A stretch of 64,000 nucleotides of DNA from Actinocrispum wychmicini (GTDB lineage Bacteria; Actinomycetota; Actinomycetes; Mycobacteriales; Pseudonocardiaceae): assembly GCF_004345645.1 (NCBI RefSeq), contig NZ_SLWS01000004.1, positions 1 through 64,000 of the forward strand. Direction: 5' to 3'. The position numbers were made by a program, and so were the translations under genes. Position 1 is the first letter of the stretch. Each line of letters opens with the position of its first letter. Shown here piece after piece: positions 1 to 8,576 of this stretch. The notes under the pieces were generated by a model. It had not been told where the DNA came from and did not search any database. It worked only from the letters and a program-made list of their open reading frames with translations.

Positions 1-59
1 GTTACGCATCCACTGTACGGTTCTGAGACAGCACGCCTCCGGTGTGTGTGTTTCATGGT
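1..59 (+). other. 23S-5S rRNA internal spacer (3' part)
   Basis: The block CCACTGTACGGTTCTGA near position 10 is the conserved spacer sequence found between 23S and 5S genes in actinobacterial rrn operons, where it pairs into the processing stem. It runs directly into the 5S gene. The 23S gene itself ends upstream of the window. Confidence 0.6.
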
Positions 60-178
60 GTTACGGTGGTTTTAGCGGAGAGGTGACGCCCGGTCTCATT
101 CCGAACCCGGAAGCTAAGCTTTCCAGCGCCGATGGTACTGCACTCGGTAGGGTGTGGGAGAGTAGGACACCGCCGTAG
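60..178 (+). rRNA. rrf: 5S ribosomal RNA
   Basis: A 5S rRNA of about 119 nt. The internal landmarks CATTCCGAACCCGGAAGCTAA, GCGCCGATGGTACTGC and GTGGGAGAGTAGGACACCGC are those of actinobacterial 5S genes. The 5' GTTACGGTGG pairs with the 3' CCGCCGTAGC to close helix I. It is the last gene of a rrn operon and is followed directly by a strong terminator. Ends are placed from the helix I pairing and may be off by one or two bases. Confidence 0.93.
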
Positions 179-190
179 CTTCGTCCCTGG

Positions 191-229
191 GGCCCCCTTG
201 TTCGCTGTTGTGACGCGAACCAGGGGGCC
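191..229 (+). terminator. rrn operon terminator hairpin
   Basis: A 15-bp stem (191-205 with 215-229, one mismatch) with a 9-base loop lies 12 bases after the 5S gene. The position and strength fit a rho-independent rrn terminator. A poly-T tail is absent, as is usual in high-GC actinobacteria. Confidence 0.8.
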
Positions 230-270
230 TCAGTGTAATATTGAGGGGGGCGACCCCCCGATTTCCTTTT

Positions 271-305
271 CGAAAGGCCCAGCTGTTCATCCGCGGGGCC
301 TTTCG
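271..305. terminator. second hairpin after the rrn operon
   Basis: CGAAAGGCCC at 271-280 pairs perfectly with GGGCCTTTCG at 296-305 around a 15-base loop. A smaller GGGGGGCGACCCCCC hairpin sits just before it (245-258). Together with the first terminator this makes a tandem terminator block. The remainder up to 425 is the leader of the next gene, with GGAGG at 415-419 as its ribosome site. Confidence 0.6.
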
Positions 306-425
306 CATGTCCTCAGCCCTCGTCGAGGCTGGGCTCGGCCGAACGGGCCAACACGGTTGTTACCATGGTCGACGGCTTACTTTGCTTTTTGCTTGGCCCC
401 CACACGTCGGGGCTTGGAGGTCTAG

Positions 426-2867
426 GTGTCAGAGTTCGAACGGCCCGAGGGCGGCGGCGACCAGCCGCGCGGCAGCGGCGCCGGCGGCGGTCGGCAGAAC
501 GATCGTCGTAAGGACGGCCGGCGTGGCAACGCCGGCGACCGGAAGCCCCGCACGGGCGGCCGGGACAACCCACGTTCCCGCGACGACCAGGGAAAACGCG
601 AACCCTGGCGAAACGACCGGCGCGACCCGCGGGACAACAACGACCGCCGAGACCCCCGCTCCGGCAACCGCAGGGACAACGACCGCCGGGACACACCGGC
701 CGACCGCCGAGATGGCCCGCGCTCGAACCGCCCCTACGACCGGGACAAGCCGTCGGGCCGGCGCGACTTCGGCTCCCGTGATGACCGCCGTGACGGCCCG
801 CGGTCCAACCGCCCGTTCGACCGCGACAAGCCGTCGGGCCGGCGAGAGTTCGCCCCGCGTGATGACCGCCGAGATGGCCCTCGGTCCAACCGCCCCTTTG
901 AGCGGGACAAGCCGCACGGCCGCCGAGAATTCGGCCCGCGCGATGACCGCCGTGACGGCCCGCGTTCCAACCGCCCGTTCGAGCGGGACAAGCCGCACGG
1001 CCGCCGGGAGTTCGCCCCACGCGACGACCGGCGCGACGGCCCACGCTCGAACCGGTCCTTCGATCGGGATAAGCCGTCGGGTCGCCGGGAGTTCGCCCCA
1101 CGCGACGATCGGCGAGATGGCCCGCGCTCGAACCGGTCCTTCGATCGGGATAAGCCGTCGGGTCGACGGGAGTTCGCCCCGCGTGACGATCGGCGAGATG
1201 GCCCCCGTTCGAACCGCCCGTTCGACCGGGATAAGCCGTCGGGTCGACGGGAGTTCGCCCCGCGTGATGACCGCCGAGATGGCCCACGCTCGAATCGCCC
1301 CTACGACCGGGACAAGCCGAACGAACGCCGTGACTTCGGCTCCCGTGACGACTGGCGCGATGGGCCACGCTCCAATCGGTCCTTCGATCGGGACAAGCCG
1401 TCGGGCCGGCGGGAGTTCGCTCCGCGCGACGACCGCCGCGATGGCCCTCGTTCCGACCGGGACAAGCCGACCGGCCGCCGTGACTACGGTTCGCGCGATG
1501 ACCGCCGAGACGGCCCTGGTTCGAACCGACGGTTCGATCGGGACAAGCCGGCCGGCCGCGGCGACTTCGGTTCCCGTGACAACCGGCCGTATGACCGCGA
1601 CAAGCCGACCGGCCGCCGCGAGTTCGGTTCCCGTGACGACCGGCGGGATGCCCCTGGTTCGAGCAAGCCGTTCAACCGGGACCAGCCGGGTCGGCGCGAC
1701 TACGCCTCTCGTGATGACCGGGACAAGCCAGCCGGTCGCCGTGACGACCGGCGTGACGGCCCCCGCTCCGATCGGGACAAGCCGTCGGGTCGGCGCGACT
1801 ACGGCTCGCGCGATGACCGTCGTGACGCTCCTCGCTCGAACCGCCCGTACGACCGGGACAAGCCGACCGAACGCCGTGACTACGGTTCGCGCGATGATCG
1901 GCGGGACGGTCCTGGTTCGAGCAAGCCGTTCAACCGGGACCAGCCGGGTCGGCGTGACTTCGCCTCTCGTGATGACCGGCGAGATGGCCCGCGTTCGAAC
2001 CGTCCGGTCGACCGCGACAAGCCATCGGGACGCCGCGACGACCTGCGGGACAGTGCGCGCTCTGACCGCGACACGCCGTCCGACCGGCGCGACGATCACC
2101 CGGATGAGGCCGTTGAGGTCGTCGTTCTCCGTGGTGGGGCGTCGGTCGAGGACGAAGTTGTTGCCGCGCAACAGGGTGATGAGCCGCAGGTGGTGCCGGA
2201 CCGGATGGCTTTGCCTGAGGGCGCGGACATCGGCAAGCTCGATGCCGAGGCTCGGCAGGAGCTGAAGAGCCTGCCCAAGGCCCAGGCCGAGGAGGTCGGC
2301 AAGCACTTGGCCGCCGCCGGCATGCTCATCGACGAGGATCCCGAGTTGGCGTTGGACCACGCGCGGATCGCACGCGGCAAGGCGTCGAGGGTCGCGGTCG
2401 TTCGGGAAGCCGCCGGTCTTGCCGCCTACCACGCCGGTGAGTGGGCCGAGGCCCTCTCTGACCTGCGGGCGGTCCGGCGGATGACCGGTTCCAACGCGCA
2501 CGTGGCCGTCATGGCGGACTGTGAACGTGCCCTTGGCCGGCCGGAGCGTGCCCTGGACCTGGCCAAGGACGTCGGCACCGAGCTGAGTCCGTCGACCGCC
2601 GTGGAGCTGCGGATCGTGGCCGCCGGCGCGCGTCGGGACATGGGGCAGCTGGACGCGGCTGTGGTCGCGTTGCAGGGACCGGACCTGGACCCGAAGCGCA
2701 AGAACCCGTGGAGCGCGCGGTTGTTCTACGCGTATGCGGACAATCTCGAAGCGGCGGGCCGGACCGACGAGGCGATCCGTTGGTTCCTCAACGCCGCGCA
2801 GGCCGATGACGACGAGGAAACCGACGCGGCCGAGCGGGCCGTGGAACTTGGGGCCGCACTTCAGTGA
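426..2867 (+). CDS. Arg/Asp-rich repeat protein with C-terminal TPR domain
   Basis: The 813-residue product has three parts: a basic, Gly/Asp/Arg-rich N-terminus (about 1-93), a long array of 27-residue RD-rich repeats (about 94-555), and a helical TPR-like C-terminal domain (about 590-813) with units such as A-x2-YHAGEWAEALSDL and NLEAAGRTDEAIRWF. The GTG start follows GGAGG by 6 bases. It is the first gene of a tight operon and holds the position of Rv1691 in the mycobacterial gene order. The low-complexity part resembles disordered RNA-binding segments, which is inference only. The repeats are why two other frames also stay open here. Function is not established. Confidence 0.85.
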   Translation: MSEFERPEGGGDQPRGSGAGGGRQNDRRKDGRRGNAGDRKPRTGGRDNPRSRDDQGKREPWRNDRRDPRDNNDRRDPRSGNRRDNDRRDTPADRRDGPRSNRPYDRDKPSGRRDFGSRDDRRDGPRSNRPFDRDKPSGRREFAPRDDRRDGPRSNRPFERDKPHGRREFGPRDDRRDGPRSNRPFERDKPHGRREFAPRDDRRDGPRSNRSFDRDKPSGRREFAPRDDRRDGPRSNRSFDRDKPSGRREFAPRDDRRDGPRSNRPFDRDKPSGRREFAPRDDRRDGPRSNRPYDRDKPNERRDFGSRDDWRDGPRSNRSFDRDKPSGRREFAPRDDRRDGPRSDRDKPTGRRDYGSRDDRRDGPGSNRRFDRDKPAGRGDFGSRDNRPYDRDKPTGRREFGSRDDRRDAPGSSKPFNRDQPGRRDYASRDDRDKPAGRRDDRRDGPRSDRDKPSGRRDYGSRDDRRDAPRSNRPYDRDKPTERRDYGSRDDRRDGPGSSKPFNRDQPGRRDFASRDDRRDGPRSNRPVDRDKPSGRRDDLRDSARSDRDTPSDRRDDHPDEAVEVVVLRGGASVEDEVVAAQQGDEPQVVPDRMALPEGADIGKLDAEARQELKSLPKAQAEEVGKHLAAAGMLIDEDPELALDHARIARGKASRVAVVREAAGLAAYHAGEWAEALSDLRAVRRMTGSNAHVAVMADCERALGRPERALDLAKDVGTELSPSTAVELRIVAAGARRDMGQLDAAVVALQGPDLDPKRKNPWSARLFYAYADNLEAAGRTDEAIRWFLNAAQADDDEETDAAERAVELGAALQ
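702..2100 (+). repeat. in-frame 81-bp tandem repeats (27-aa RD-rich units)
   Basis: About sixteen units, each starting RDDRRDGPRSNR and continuing to DRDKPSGRREFAP, with a period of exactly 81 bp (for example GATGACC at 780 and 861). The first eight full units are close to regular. From about 1440 onward units are shortened, some reduced to 19-26 residues by in-frame deletions. All length changes keep the frame, so the array is under coding constraint. Confidence 0.95.
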
Positions 2868-3892
2868 AACGTCGGTTGCTGGACATTTACGACGCCCTGC
2901 TGCTTGACCTCGATGGCACGGTCTACCGCGGCAACGAGGCGGTGCCGGGCGCTGCCGAGGCGGTGAAGGCCGCGCGGGAGAACGGCACCGCCGTGCGGTT
3001 CGTCACCAACAACGCGTCCCGCAGCCCTGAGGACGTCGCTGAGCACTTAACCGACATGGGCATCCCCGCCAAGCCGATCGAGGTCAGCACCAGCGCGCAG
3101 GCCGCTGGCACCGTCCTCAAGGACCGCCTGCGCGCGGGCGCCGAGGTGCTCGTGGTCGGCACTCGTTCGTTGGCGGACATCGTCGAAGCCGCCGGGCTGA
3201 CCCCCGTCGACGAGTTCTCCGAGACCGTGTCCGGAGTGGTCCAGGGACTGTCCAAGGACGTCGGCTGGCGGGACCTCGCCGAAGCGGCCTTGGCGATCCG
3301 CAACGGCGCGCTGTGGGTGGCGTGCAACATGGACGCCACGTTGCCGACGGAACGTGGTGAGCTGCCCGGGAACGGCGCCCTTGTCGCGGCGTTGCGGGCG
3401 GCGACGAGCCAGGAGCCGGTGGTGGCCGGCAAGCCCGCACGGCCGCTCATGGACGAGGCCATCAACTCCGCGGGCGCACGCAACCCGCTCGTGGTCGGCG
3501 ACCGGCTGGACACCGACATCGCGGGTGCTGTCACCGCCGAGGTCGACGCCCTCCTGGTGCTGTCCGGTGTCACCACGGCAGCCGAGTTGCTGGCCGCTCC
3601 CGCGTGGCTACGGCCACGCTATGTCGCGGCGGACATCGGTTCCGTCCGGACTCCCCCGGCGGAGCTGGAGATCGCGCCCCAGCGCGGCTGGGAGGTCGAA
3701 CGCACCAGTGAGCTGGCCGTGTCGGTGCGTGCCGCCGGCAGCGGTCACCGGGGCGACGAGTTCGCGCTGCTGCGGGCGTTGTGCGCGGTGCACCGGCCGA
3801 TCGACGGCGGTGACGTCTTCGTCCGTGCGGAAGACGACACGACACGGGACGCGCTGCGCGCACTTGGGATCGCCAAAACGGCGGTACCGTGA
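2864..3892 (+). CDS. HAD-IIA family phosphatase (glycerol-3-phosphate phosphatase type)
   Basis: A 342-residue NagD-like HAD hydrolase. Motif I is DLDGTVYRG (D15 and D17 as nucleophile and acid), motif II lies in VTNNASRS, and motif IV is VVGDRLDTDI. It occupies the place of Rv1692, which is described as a glycerol-3-phosphate phosphatase in M. tuberculosis. Substrate here is inferred from synteny. A C-terminal segment of about 80 residues follows the HAD core. The GTG start overlaps the upstream stop (GTGA), so translation is probably coupled. Codon 62 (3047-3049) is the rare TTA leucine codon. Confidence 0.9.
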   Translation: MKRRLLDIYDALLLDLDGTVYRGNEAVPGAAEAVKAARENGTAVRFVTNNASRSPEDVAEHLTDMGIPAKPIEVSTSAQAAGTVLKDRLRAGAEVLVVGTRSLADIVEAAGLTPVDEFSETVSGVVQGLSKDVGWRDLAEAALAIRNGALWVACNMDATLPTERGELPGNGALVAALRAATSQEPVVAGKPARPLMDEAINSAGARNPLVVGDRLDTDIAGAVTAEVDALLVLSGVTTAAELLAAPAWLRPRYVAADIGSVRTPPAELEIAPQRGWEVERTSELAVSVRAAGSGHRGDEFALLRALCAVHRPIDGGDVFVRAEDDTTRDALRALGIAKTAVP

Positions 3893-3896
3893 TGAG

Positions 3897-4091
3897 GTGC
3901 AGCCTGACACAGCGCGAATGCCCGACCCGGAAAGCAGGTCCTCGGGCGACAGCTGGATGACGCGGCAGCTGGACGCCGCGCTCGCCGGCTTGGACGGTTT
4001 GGACCAGCTGGAACCGGCCGAACACGTGGCCCGGTTCGACGCGGTGCATTCGGCGTTGACCGAGGCGCTGTCGAGCATCGACAAGGTCTGA
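3897..4091 (+). CDS. small conserved actinobacterial protein (Rv1693 position)
   Basis: A 64-residue product if the GTG at 3897 is used, or 57 residues from the ATG at 3918, which is nearer the size of the mycobacterial counterpart. Neither start has a clear ribosome site. The C-terminal half (TRQLDAALAGLDGLD, then HVARFDAVHSALTEAL) is predicted helical. It sits 4 bases after the phosphatase and 3 bases before tlyA, so it belongs to the operon. No function is recognised. Confidence 0.7.
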   Translation: MQPDTARMPDPESRSSGDSWMTRQLDAALAGLDGLDQLEPAEHVARFDAVHSALTEALSSIDKV

Positions 4092-4094
4092 TCC

Positions 4095-4904
4095 GTGCCC
4101 CGCAGGTCCCGGCTCGACGCCGAGCTGGTTCGACGCGGCCTCGCTCGATCGAGGGAACACGCTTCCCAGCTGATCACCGACGGTCATGTCACTGTCCGCG
4201 GTGTCGTCGCCCGGAAACCCGCCACCGCGGTGGAATCCGACGTGGCCGTCGTCGTCCGGGAAGCCGTTGACGACCCTGGTTGGGCGTCCCGCGGCGCGCA
4301 CAAGCTGGTCGGCGCGTTGGCGGCGTTCGACGGGCTGACCGTGACCGGGAAGCGCTGCCTTGACGCGGGTGCCTCCACCGGCGGTTTCACGGATGTGTTG
4401 CTACGTAACGGAGCTGAGCAGGTCGTCGCCGCGGATGTGGGGCGTGGCCTGCTTGTCTGGCGGTTGATGACGGACCCGCGCGTGGTCGTTCTGGACAGGA
4501 CCAACGTCCGCAATCTCACGCCTGAGGTGATCGGCGGCGAAGTGGACCTCGTCGTCGCCGACCTGTCGTTCATTTCGTTGCGGCTCGTGCTGCCGGCGTT
4601 GCTGTCGTGCACGCGACCGGACGGCGACCTGGTGCCGATGATCAAGCCGCAGTTCGAGGTCGGGAAAGAACGACTGGGCTCCGGCGGCGTTGTGCGCGAT
4701 TCTGGACTCCGCGCCGAGGCCGTGACCGAGGTGCTCGCCGCCGCTGCCGAGCTGGGCCTGCGTCCGCACGGCGTGGTGGCCAGCCCCTTGCCGGGACCGT
4801 CCGGGAACGTGGAGTTCTTCGCATGGCTGCGTCGTGGCGAGCCGCTCGACCCTGAGCAGGTCGCGGACATGGTACGCGTGAGCGTGGAAAAGGGGCCGCA
4901 ATGA
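4095..4904 (+). CDS. tlyA: TlyA, 16S/23S rRNA 2'-O-methyltransferase
   Basis: A 269-residue protein with an N-terminal S4 RNA-binding domain (about 5-60, RLDAELVRRGLARSREHA) and an FtsJ/RrmJ-type methyltransferase domain. The S-adenosylmethionine loop is DAGASTGGFTD (D90 onward) and a catalytic lysine candidate lies in GAHKL (K70). In mycobacteria TlyA methylates cytidine 2'-OH groups in both ribosomal subunits, and its loss gives capreomycin resistance. The GTG start is 3 bases after the previous stop. The end overlaps nadK by ATGA. Confidence 0.93.
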   Translation: MPRRSRLDAELVRRGLARSREHASQLITDGHVTVRGVVARKPATAVESDVAVVVREAVDDPGWASRGAHKLVGALAAFDGLTVTGKRCLDAGASTGGFTDVLLRNGAEQVVAADVGRGLLVWRLMTDPRVVVLDRTNVRNLTPEVIGGEVDLVVADLSFISLRLVLPALLSCTRPDGDLVPMIKPQFEVGKERLGSGGVVRDSGLRAEAVTEVLAAAAELGLRPHGVVASPLPGPSGNVEFFAWLRRGEPLDPEQVADMVRVSVEKGPQ

Positions 4905-5785
4905 GCGAGATCCACGAGATCCTCATGGTCGTGCACACCGGGCGGCACGCCAACCGGCGCACCGCCGAACTGGTCGCCGAGCAGTTCTCCCGCGCGGGTG
5001 TGTCCATTCGCGCGCTCGACGTCGAAGCCGACGACTTCAGCAAGGGCCTCGCGATCGTGTCCGCGGACGACAACGCGGCCAAAGGCGTCGACCTGGTGTT
5101 CGTCCTCGGCGGCGACGGGACGCTGCTGCGGGCCGCGGAACTCGCCCGGCCGGCCCGGGTGCCGGTGCTCGGCGTGAATCTGGGGCGGGTCGGGTTCCTC
5201 GCCGAGGCCGACTCGGACGACCTGGACGTCGCGGTGTCCCGGGTGCTGGACGGCAAGTTCCACGTCGACGAGCGGATGACCCTGGAGGTCGTCGCCACGC
5301 ACGACGGTGACGAGATCGCGCGGACATGGGCGCTGAACGAGGCCAGCGTCGAGAAGAGCAGCCGGGAACGCATCCTGGACGTGCTGATCGAGGTCGACGA
5401 CCGGCCGGTGTCGGCGTTCGGGTCCGACGGCGTGTTGTGCGCGACGCCGACCGGATCCACGGCGTACGCGTTCTCCGCGGGCGGGCCAGTGATCTGGCCG
5501 GACGTGCAGGCGATGCTCGTCGTGCCGAGCAACGCGCACGCCATGTTCGCCCGTCCGTTGGTCGTCTCGCCGTCGTCGAAGGTCGGACTGACCGTCGATC
5601 CGGGCGGCCATCCGGCGGTCCTGTTCTGTGACGGTCAACGCACGTTCTCGTTGCCGCCGGGCTCGCGGGTGGAGGTCTCCGCCGGATCGGAGCCGGTCAA
5701 GCTGGTTCGGTTGTGGGACGGGCCGTTCACCGACCGGCTCGTCAAGAAGTTCGGTTTGCCGGTCCAAGGGTGGCGATCTCGATAA
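4901..5785 (+). CDS. nadK: NAD kinase
   Basis: A 294-residue ATP/polyphosphate NAD kinase that makes NADP from NAD. The diagnostic GGDGTLLRA loop is at residues 70-78, NEASVEK is the NE/D motif contacting NAD, and DGVLCATPTGSTAYAFSAGG is the family signature. It lies between tlyA and recN as in mycobacteria (ppnK, Rv1695). The ATG start overlaps the tlyA stop. Nothing is atypical in the catalytic motifs. Confidence 0.95.
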   Translation: MSEIHEILMVVHTGRHANRRTAELVAEQFSRAGVSIRALDVEADDFSKGLAIVSADDNAAKGVDLVFVLGGDGTLLRAAELARPARVPVLGVNLGRVGFLAEADSDDLDVAVSRVLDGKFHVDERMTLEVVATHDGDEIARTWALNEASVEKSSRERILDVLIEVDDRPVSAFGSDGVLCATPTGSTAYAFSAGGPVIWPDVQAMLVVPSNAHAMFARPLVVSPSSKVGLTVDPGGHPAVLFCDGQRTFSLPPGSRVEVSAGSEPVKLVRLWDGPFTDRLVKKFGLPVQGWRSR

Positions 5786-5802
5786 CTGTCGTACCGAGTG
5801 GG

Positions 5803-5808
5803 TAGGGT
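5803..5808 (+). promoter_or_regulatory. putative -10 box for recN
   Basis: TAGGGT fits the actinobacterial TANNNT -10 pattern and lies 7 bases before the GTG at 5816, so transcription could start at or next to the start codon and give a leaderless message. No convincing -35 is seen. Confidence 0.4.
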
Positions 5809-5815
5809 TCGCACT

Positions 5816-7597
5816 GTGCTGGCCGAGATGCGCATCCAGGGCCTCGGCGTCATCGACGAGGCCACCCTGCTCCTGCACCCCGGATTCACCGTCGTCACAG
5901 GTGAGACCGGGGCGGGTAAGACCATGGTCGTGACCGGGCTGCATCTGCTGTCCGGTGGTCGGGCCGAGGCGTCCAGAGTCCGCAGCGGTGCGAGCCGGGC
6001 CGTGGTGGAGGGGCGGTTCACCGTGCCGCCGGACTCCCCCGCGGCCAAGGTGGCGGTCGACGCGGCCGCCGAACCCGACGAGGACGGCAGCCTGATCGCG
6101 TTGCGCACGGTCGGCTCCGATGGCCGGTCCCGCGCCCACCTCGGCGGCCGTTCCGTGCCGGTCGGCGTGCTGTCCGAGCTGGCTGAGGAACTCATCGCGG
6201 TGCACGGCCAGAACGACCAGTTGCGCCTGCTGCACCCCACCGAGCAACGCGCCGTGCTGGACACGTTCGCCGGCGACGCGGTCACGAAGGCGCTGGCCGC
6301 GTACCGTTCCACGCGCGCCGAATGGATCGAGGTCGCCGAGGAGCTGCGGGAACGCACCGAGCGAGCTCGTGAACTGGCCAAACAGGCCGAGATGTTCAAG
6401 ATGGGCCTGCAGGAGATCGAAGCGGTCGACCCCAAGCCCGGCGAGGACGCCGAACTGGTCGACGAGGCCCGGCGCCTGGCGGACGTCGACCAGTTGCGGG
6501 AGGCCGCGACCGGGGCGCACTACGGGCTGAGCGGGAACGTGGACGACCCCGCGGACAGTGCCGGCGCCATGGGTCTGGTGGACGAGGCGCGCCGCAGGCT
6601 GGCCGCGTCGGAAGATCCCCGGCTGCGTGACCTGGAGCCACGGTTGACCGAGGCGTCCGTGCTGCTGAGCGACGTGAGCAACGAACTCAGCTCGTACCTG
6701 GAGGCGCTGGAGGCGGATCCGGGGCGGCTTGAGCAGGTGCTGGCGCGTCAGGCCGAGCTGAAGCTGCTGACCAGGAAGTACGCCGCGGACATCGCCGGCG
6801 TGCTCGCCTGGGCGCAGGACGCGGCCGCGAAACTGGGCAGCCTGGACACTTCCGACGAGGCACTGGCCGAACTGGCCCGCCGCCGGGACGGGTTGGCCGT
6901 GGAGCTGGCGCGGCATGCGGCCACGTTGACCGAGGAGCGCGAGAAGGCAGCCGTCGACCTGGCGGCCGAGGTGACCGCCGAACTGGCCGGCCTGGCCATG
7001 GGCCAGTCCGCCATCGACGTCGCCGTGCGACCCCGCCTGGCCTCCGCTGAAGACGCGCATGCCCTGAAGGTCGGCTCGGCCACGTTGAACGCCGGCCCGG
7101 ACGGCGTGGACGAAGTCGAACTGCGGCTCAAAGCCCACGACGGCGCCGTCCCGCTGCCCGTGCACAAAGCGGCCTCGGGCGGTGAACTGTCCCGGGTGAT
7201 GCTGGCCATCGAGGTGGTCCTGGCCCACGCGGACCCCGTGCCGACCATGGTTTTCGACGAGGTCGACGCCGGTGTGGGCGGCCGGGCCGCGGTCGAGATC
7301 GGCCGTCGGCTGGCTCGCCTCGCCCGCAGCCACCAGGTCGTGGTGGTGACCCACCTGGCGCAGGTGGCGGCGTTCGCGGACCGGCACCTGGTGGTGGACA
7401 AGAACACGGCCGGCGGCCTCACCCGCAGCGGCGTGAAGGTGCTCGACGAGAAGGACCGGGTGGTGGAGCTCGCCCGGATGCTCGCGGGCATGGAATCCAC
7501 CGAGACTGGCCGTGCCCACGCGGAGGAACTCCTCGCGGTGGCCGAAGCGGCGAAGAAAGAAGCCGTCAACGGCAAGAAATCCCGCCGCAAACGGTAA
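5816..7597 (+). CDS. recN: DNA repair ATPase RecN
   Basis: A 593-residue SMC-like protein of double-strand-break repair. The Walker A GETGAGKT is at residues 29-36, the ABC signature region is ASGGELSRVMLA, and Walker B is MVFDEVDAGVGG, with a D-loop and VTHLAQVAA H-loop. The central region is a long coiled coil. The start at 5816 (MLAEMRIQGLG) is preferred over the in-frame GTG at 5798 because mycobacterial RecN begins the same way and a TAGGGT box sits just upstream. Its 3' end faces the lysR gene. Confidence 0.94.
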   Translation: MLAEMRIQGLGVIDEATLLLHPGFTVVTGETGAGKTMVVTGLHLLSGGRAEASRVRSGASRAVVEGRFTVPPDSPAAKVAVDAAAEPDEDGSLIALRTVGSDGRSRAHLGGRSVPVGVLSELAEELIAVHGQNDQLRLLHPTEQRAVLDTFAGDAVTKALAAYRSTRAEWIEVAEELRERTERARELAKQAEMFKMGLQEIEAVDPKPGEDAELVDEARRLADVDQLREAATGAHYGLSGNVDDPADSAGAMGLVDEARRRLAASEDPRLRDLEPRLTEASVLLSDVSNELSSYLEALEADPGRLEQVLARQAELKLLTRKYAADIAGVLAWAQDAAAKLGSLDTSDEALAELARRRDGLAVELARHAATLTEEREKAAVDLAAEVTAELAGLAMGQSAIDVAVRPRLASAEDAHALKVGSATLNAGPDGVDEVELRLKAHDGAVPLPVHKAASGGELSRVMLAIEVVLAHADPVPTMVFDEVDAGVGGRAAVEIGRRLARLARSHQVVVVTHLAQVAAFADRHLVVDKNTAGGLTRSGVKVLDEKDRVVELARMLAGMESTETGRAHAEELLAVAEAAKKEAVNGKKSRRKR

Positions 7598-7650
7598 GCA
7601 CGCCTGTGTGGACGCGTACCCCGAGAAAGTGACCACTGTGGACAATGTGG

Positions 7651-8478
7651 CTAGCCGGGGGATGGCACCGTGACTGTGTCGGCGGCGCGGGCAAGGGCCG
7701 CGACAGCTGGGGATGTGCTGTGCGTGGGCCAGGCGAGCAACAGCGTGGTGGCCGGGATGTCGCTGACGGGCACGGTGACCAGGTCGTCGCGCAGCGGTGT
7801 GGTCAGGAACTGAGGTAGCACGGCGATTTTCTGCCCCAGGGCGATGATCTGCATCAACTCGCTGATGCTGCCGACATCGGCGGTGTCCGTGGGCCGGCGG
7901 TGCAGTTTGTCGCCGGGGATGTCGGCGATGCGCACGCTCGACCGGGCGGCGAGTGGGTGGGTCGCGACCAGCACGGCTGTCGCGGGTCCGGTGAGCAGCG
8001 GTTGGGTGTCGAGCCCGCGCACGTCGTCGGGCGGGCTGTACAGCAGCGCGGCGTCGGCGTGCCCGTCGTGCAGGAGCCGGGCGCGGTCGTCGCCGAAGAT
8101 CACACGCACCGGCACCGACTGCGGCTCCTGGTGGTAGGCCGCGAGGATGGCCGGGAGCAGGCCCGCGTCCCCACCCGGCTTCATGGCCAGGACCAGGCGC
8201 GGATCGGGGCTGGCCGCCCGCTGGGTGCGCCGCACCGCCGCGGACACCACGTCCAGCGCATGGCGGGCTTCGCCGGCGAGTACCTCACCGGCGGGGGTCA
8301 GCGCGACCGAGCGGCTGGTGCGTTCGAACAGGCTGAGCCCCAGGCGGCGTTCCAGCTGCCGGATCGTCTTGGACAGTGCCGGCTGGGCGATACCCAGCCG
8401 TGCGGCGGCCCGGCCGAAATGCAGCTCGTCCGCCACGGCCAGGAAGTGAGCCAGTTCCCGCGTCTCCAGCCGATCCAT
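7651..8478 (-). CDS. LysR-family transcriptional regulator
   Basis: A 275-residue LysR protein. The N-terminal winged helix-turn-helix is about residues 5-65 (FLAVADELHFGRAAARLGIA, then LSKTIRQLERRLG, then LFERTSRSVALT). A periplasmic-binding-like effector domain follows from about 90. The ATG is preceded by an AACCTGGAGGC ribosome site. It is transcribed divergently from the SDR gene with a 98-bp gap, the usual arrangement for a LysR regulator and its target, so control of the SDR gene is likely. The effector is unknown. Confidence 0.9.
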   Translation of the reverse strand: MDRLETRELAHFLAVADELHFGRAAARLGIAQPALSKTIRQLERRLGLSLFERTSRSVALTPAGEVLAGEARHALDVVSAAVRRTQRAASPDPRLVLAMKPGGDAGLLPAILAAYHQEPQSVPVRVIFGDDRARLLHDGHADAALLYSPPDDVRGLDTQPLLTGPATAVLVATHPLAARSSVRIADIPGDKLHRRPTDTADVGSISELMQIIALGQKIAVLPQFLTTPLRDDLVTVPVSDIPATTLLLAWPTHSTSPAVAALARAADTVTVPSPG

Positions 8479-8576
8479 GCCTCCAGGTTATCGATCGTGG
8501 CCGAGTGGGTCTTGGACGTGCCCGCGGTGCCGGTGATGTGGTTGAGGCACAAGGACAAACCCTTAAGGAGACGAAC

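Noticed and set aside
702..2100. CRISPR-like array
   Set aside because: Units are 81 bp, contiguous, without spacers, and encode protein in frame.
241..2265. Long open frame on the plus strand overlapping the repeat protein
   Set aside because: It is an alternative frame of the 81-bp repeats, stays open only because the period is a multiple of three and GC-rich, and lacks a ribosome site and any domain.
429..2501. 690-codon antisense open frame over the repeat gene
   Set aside because: Antisense shadow of the same repeat array. The sense frame has a start signal, an operon context and a TPR domain.
4184..7645. 1153-codon antisense open frame across tlyA, nadK and recN
   Set aside because: Mirror of third-position GC bias in three well-supported genes. 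No motif or start signal is seen.
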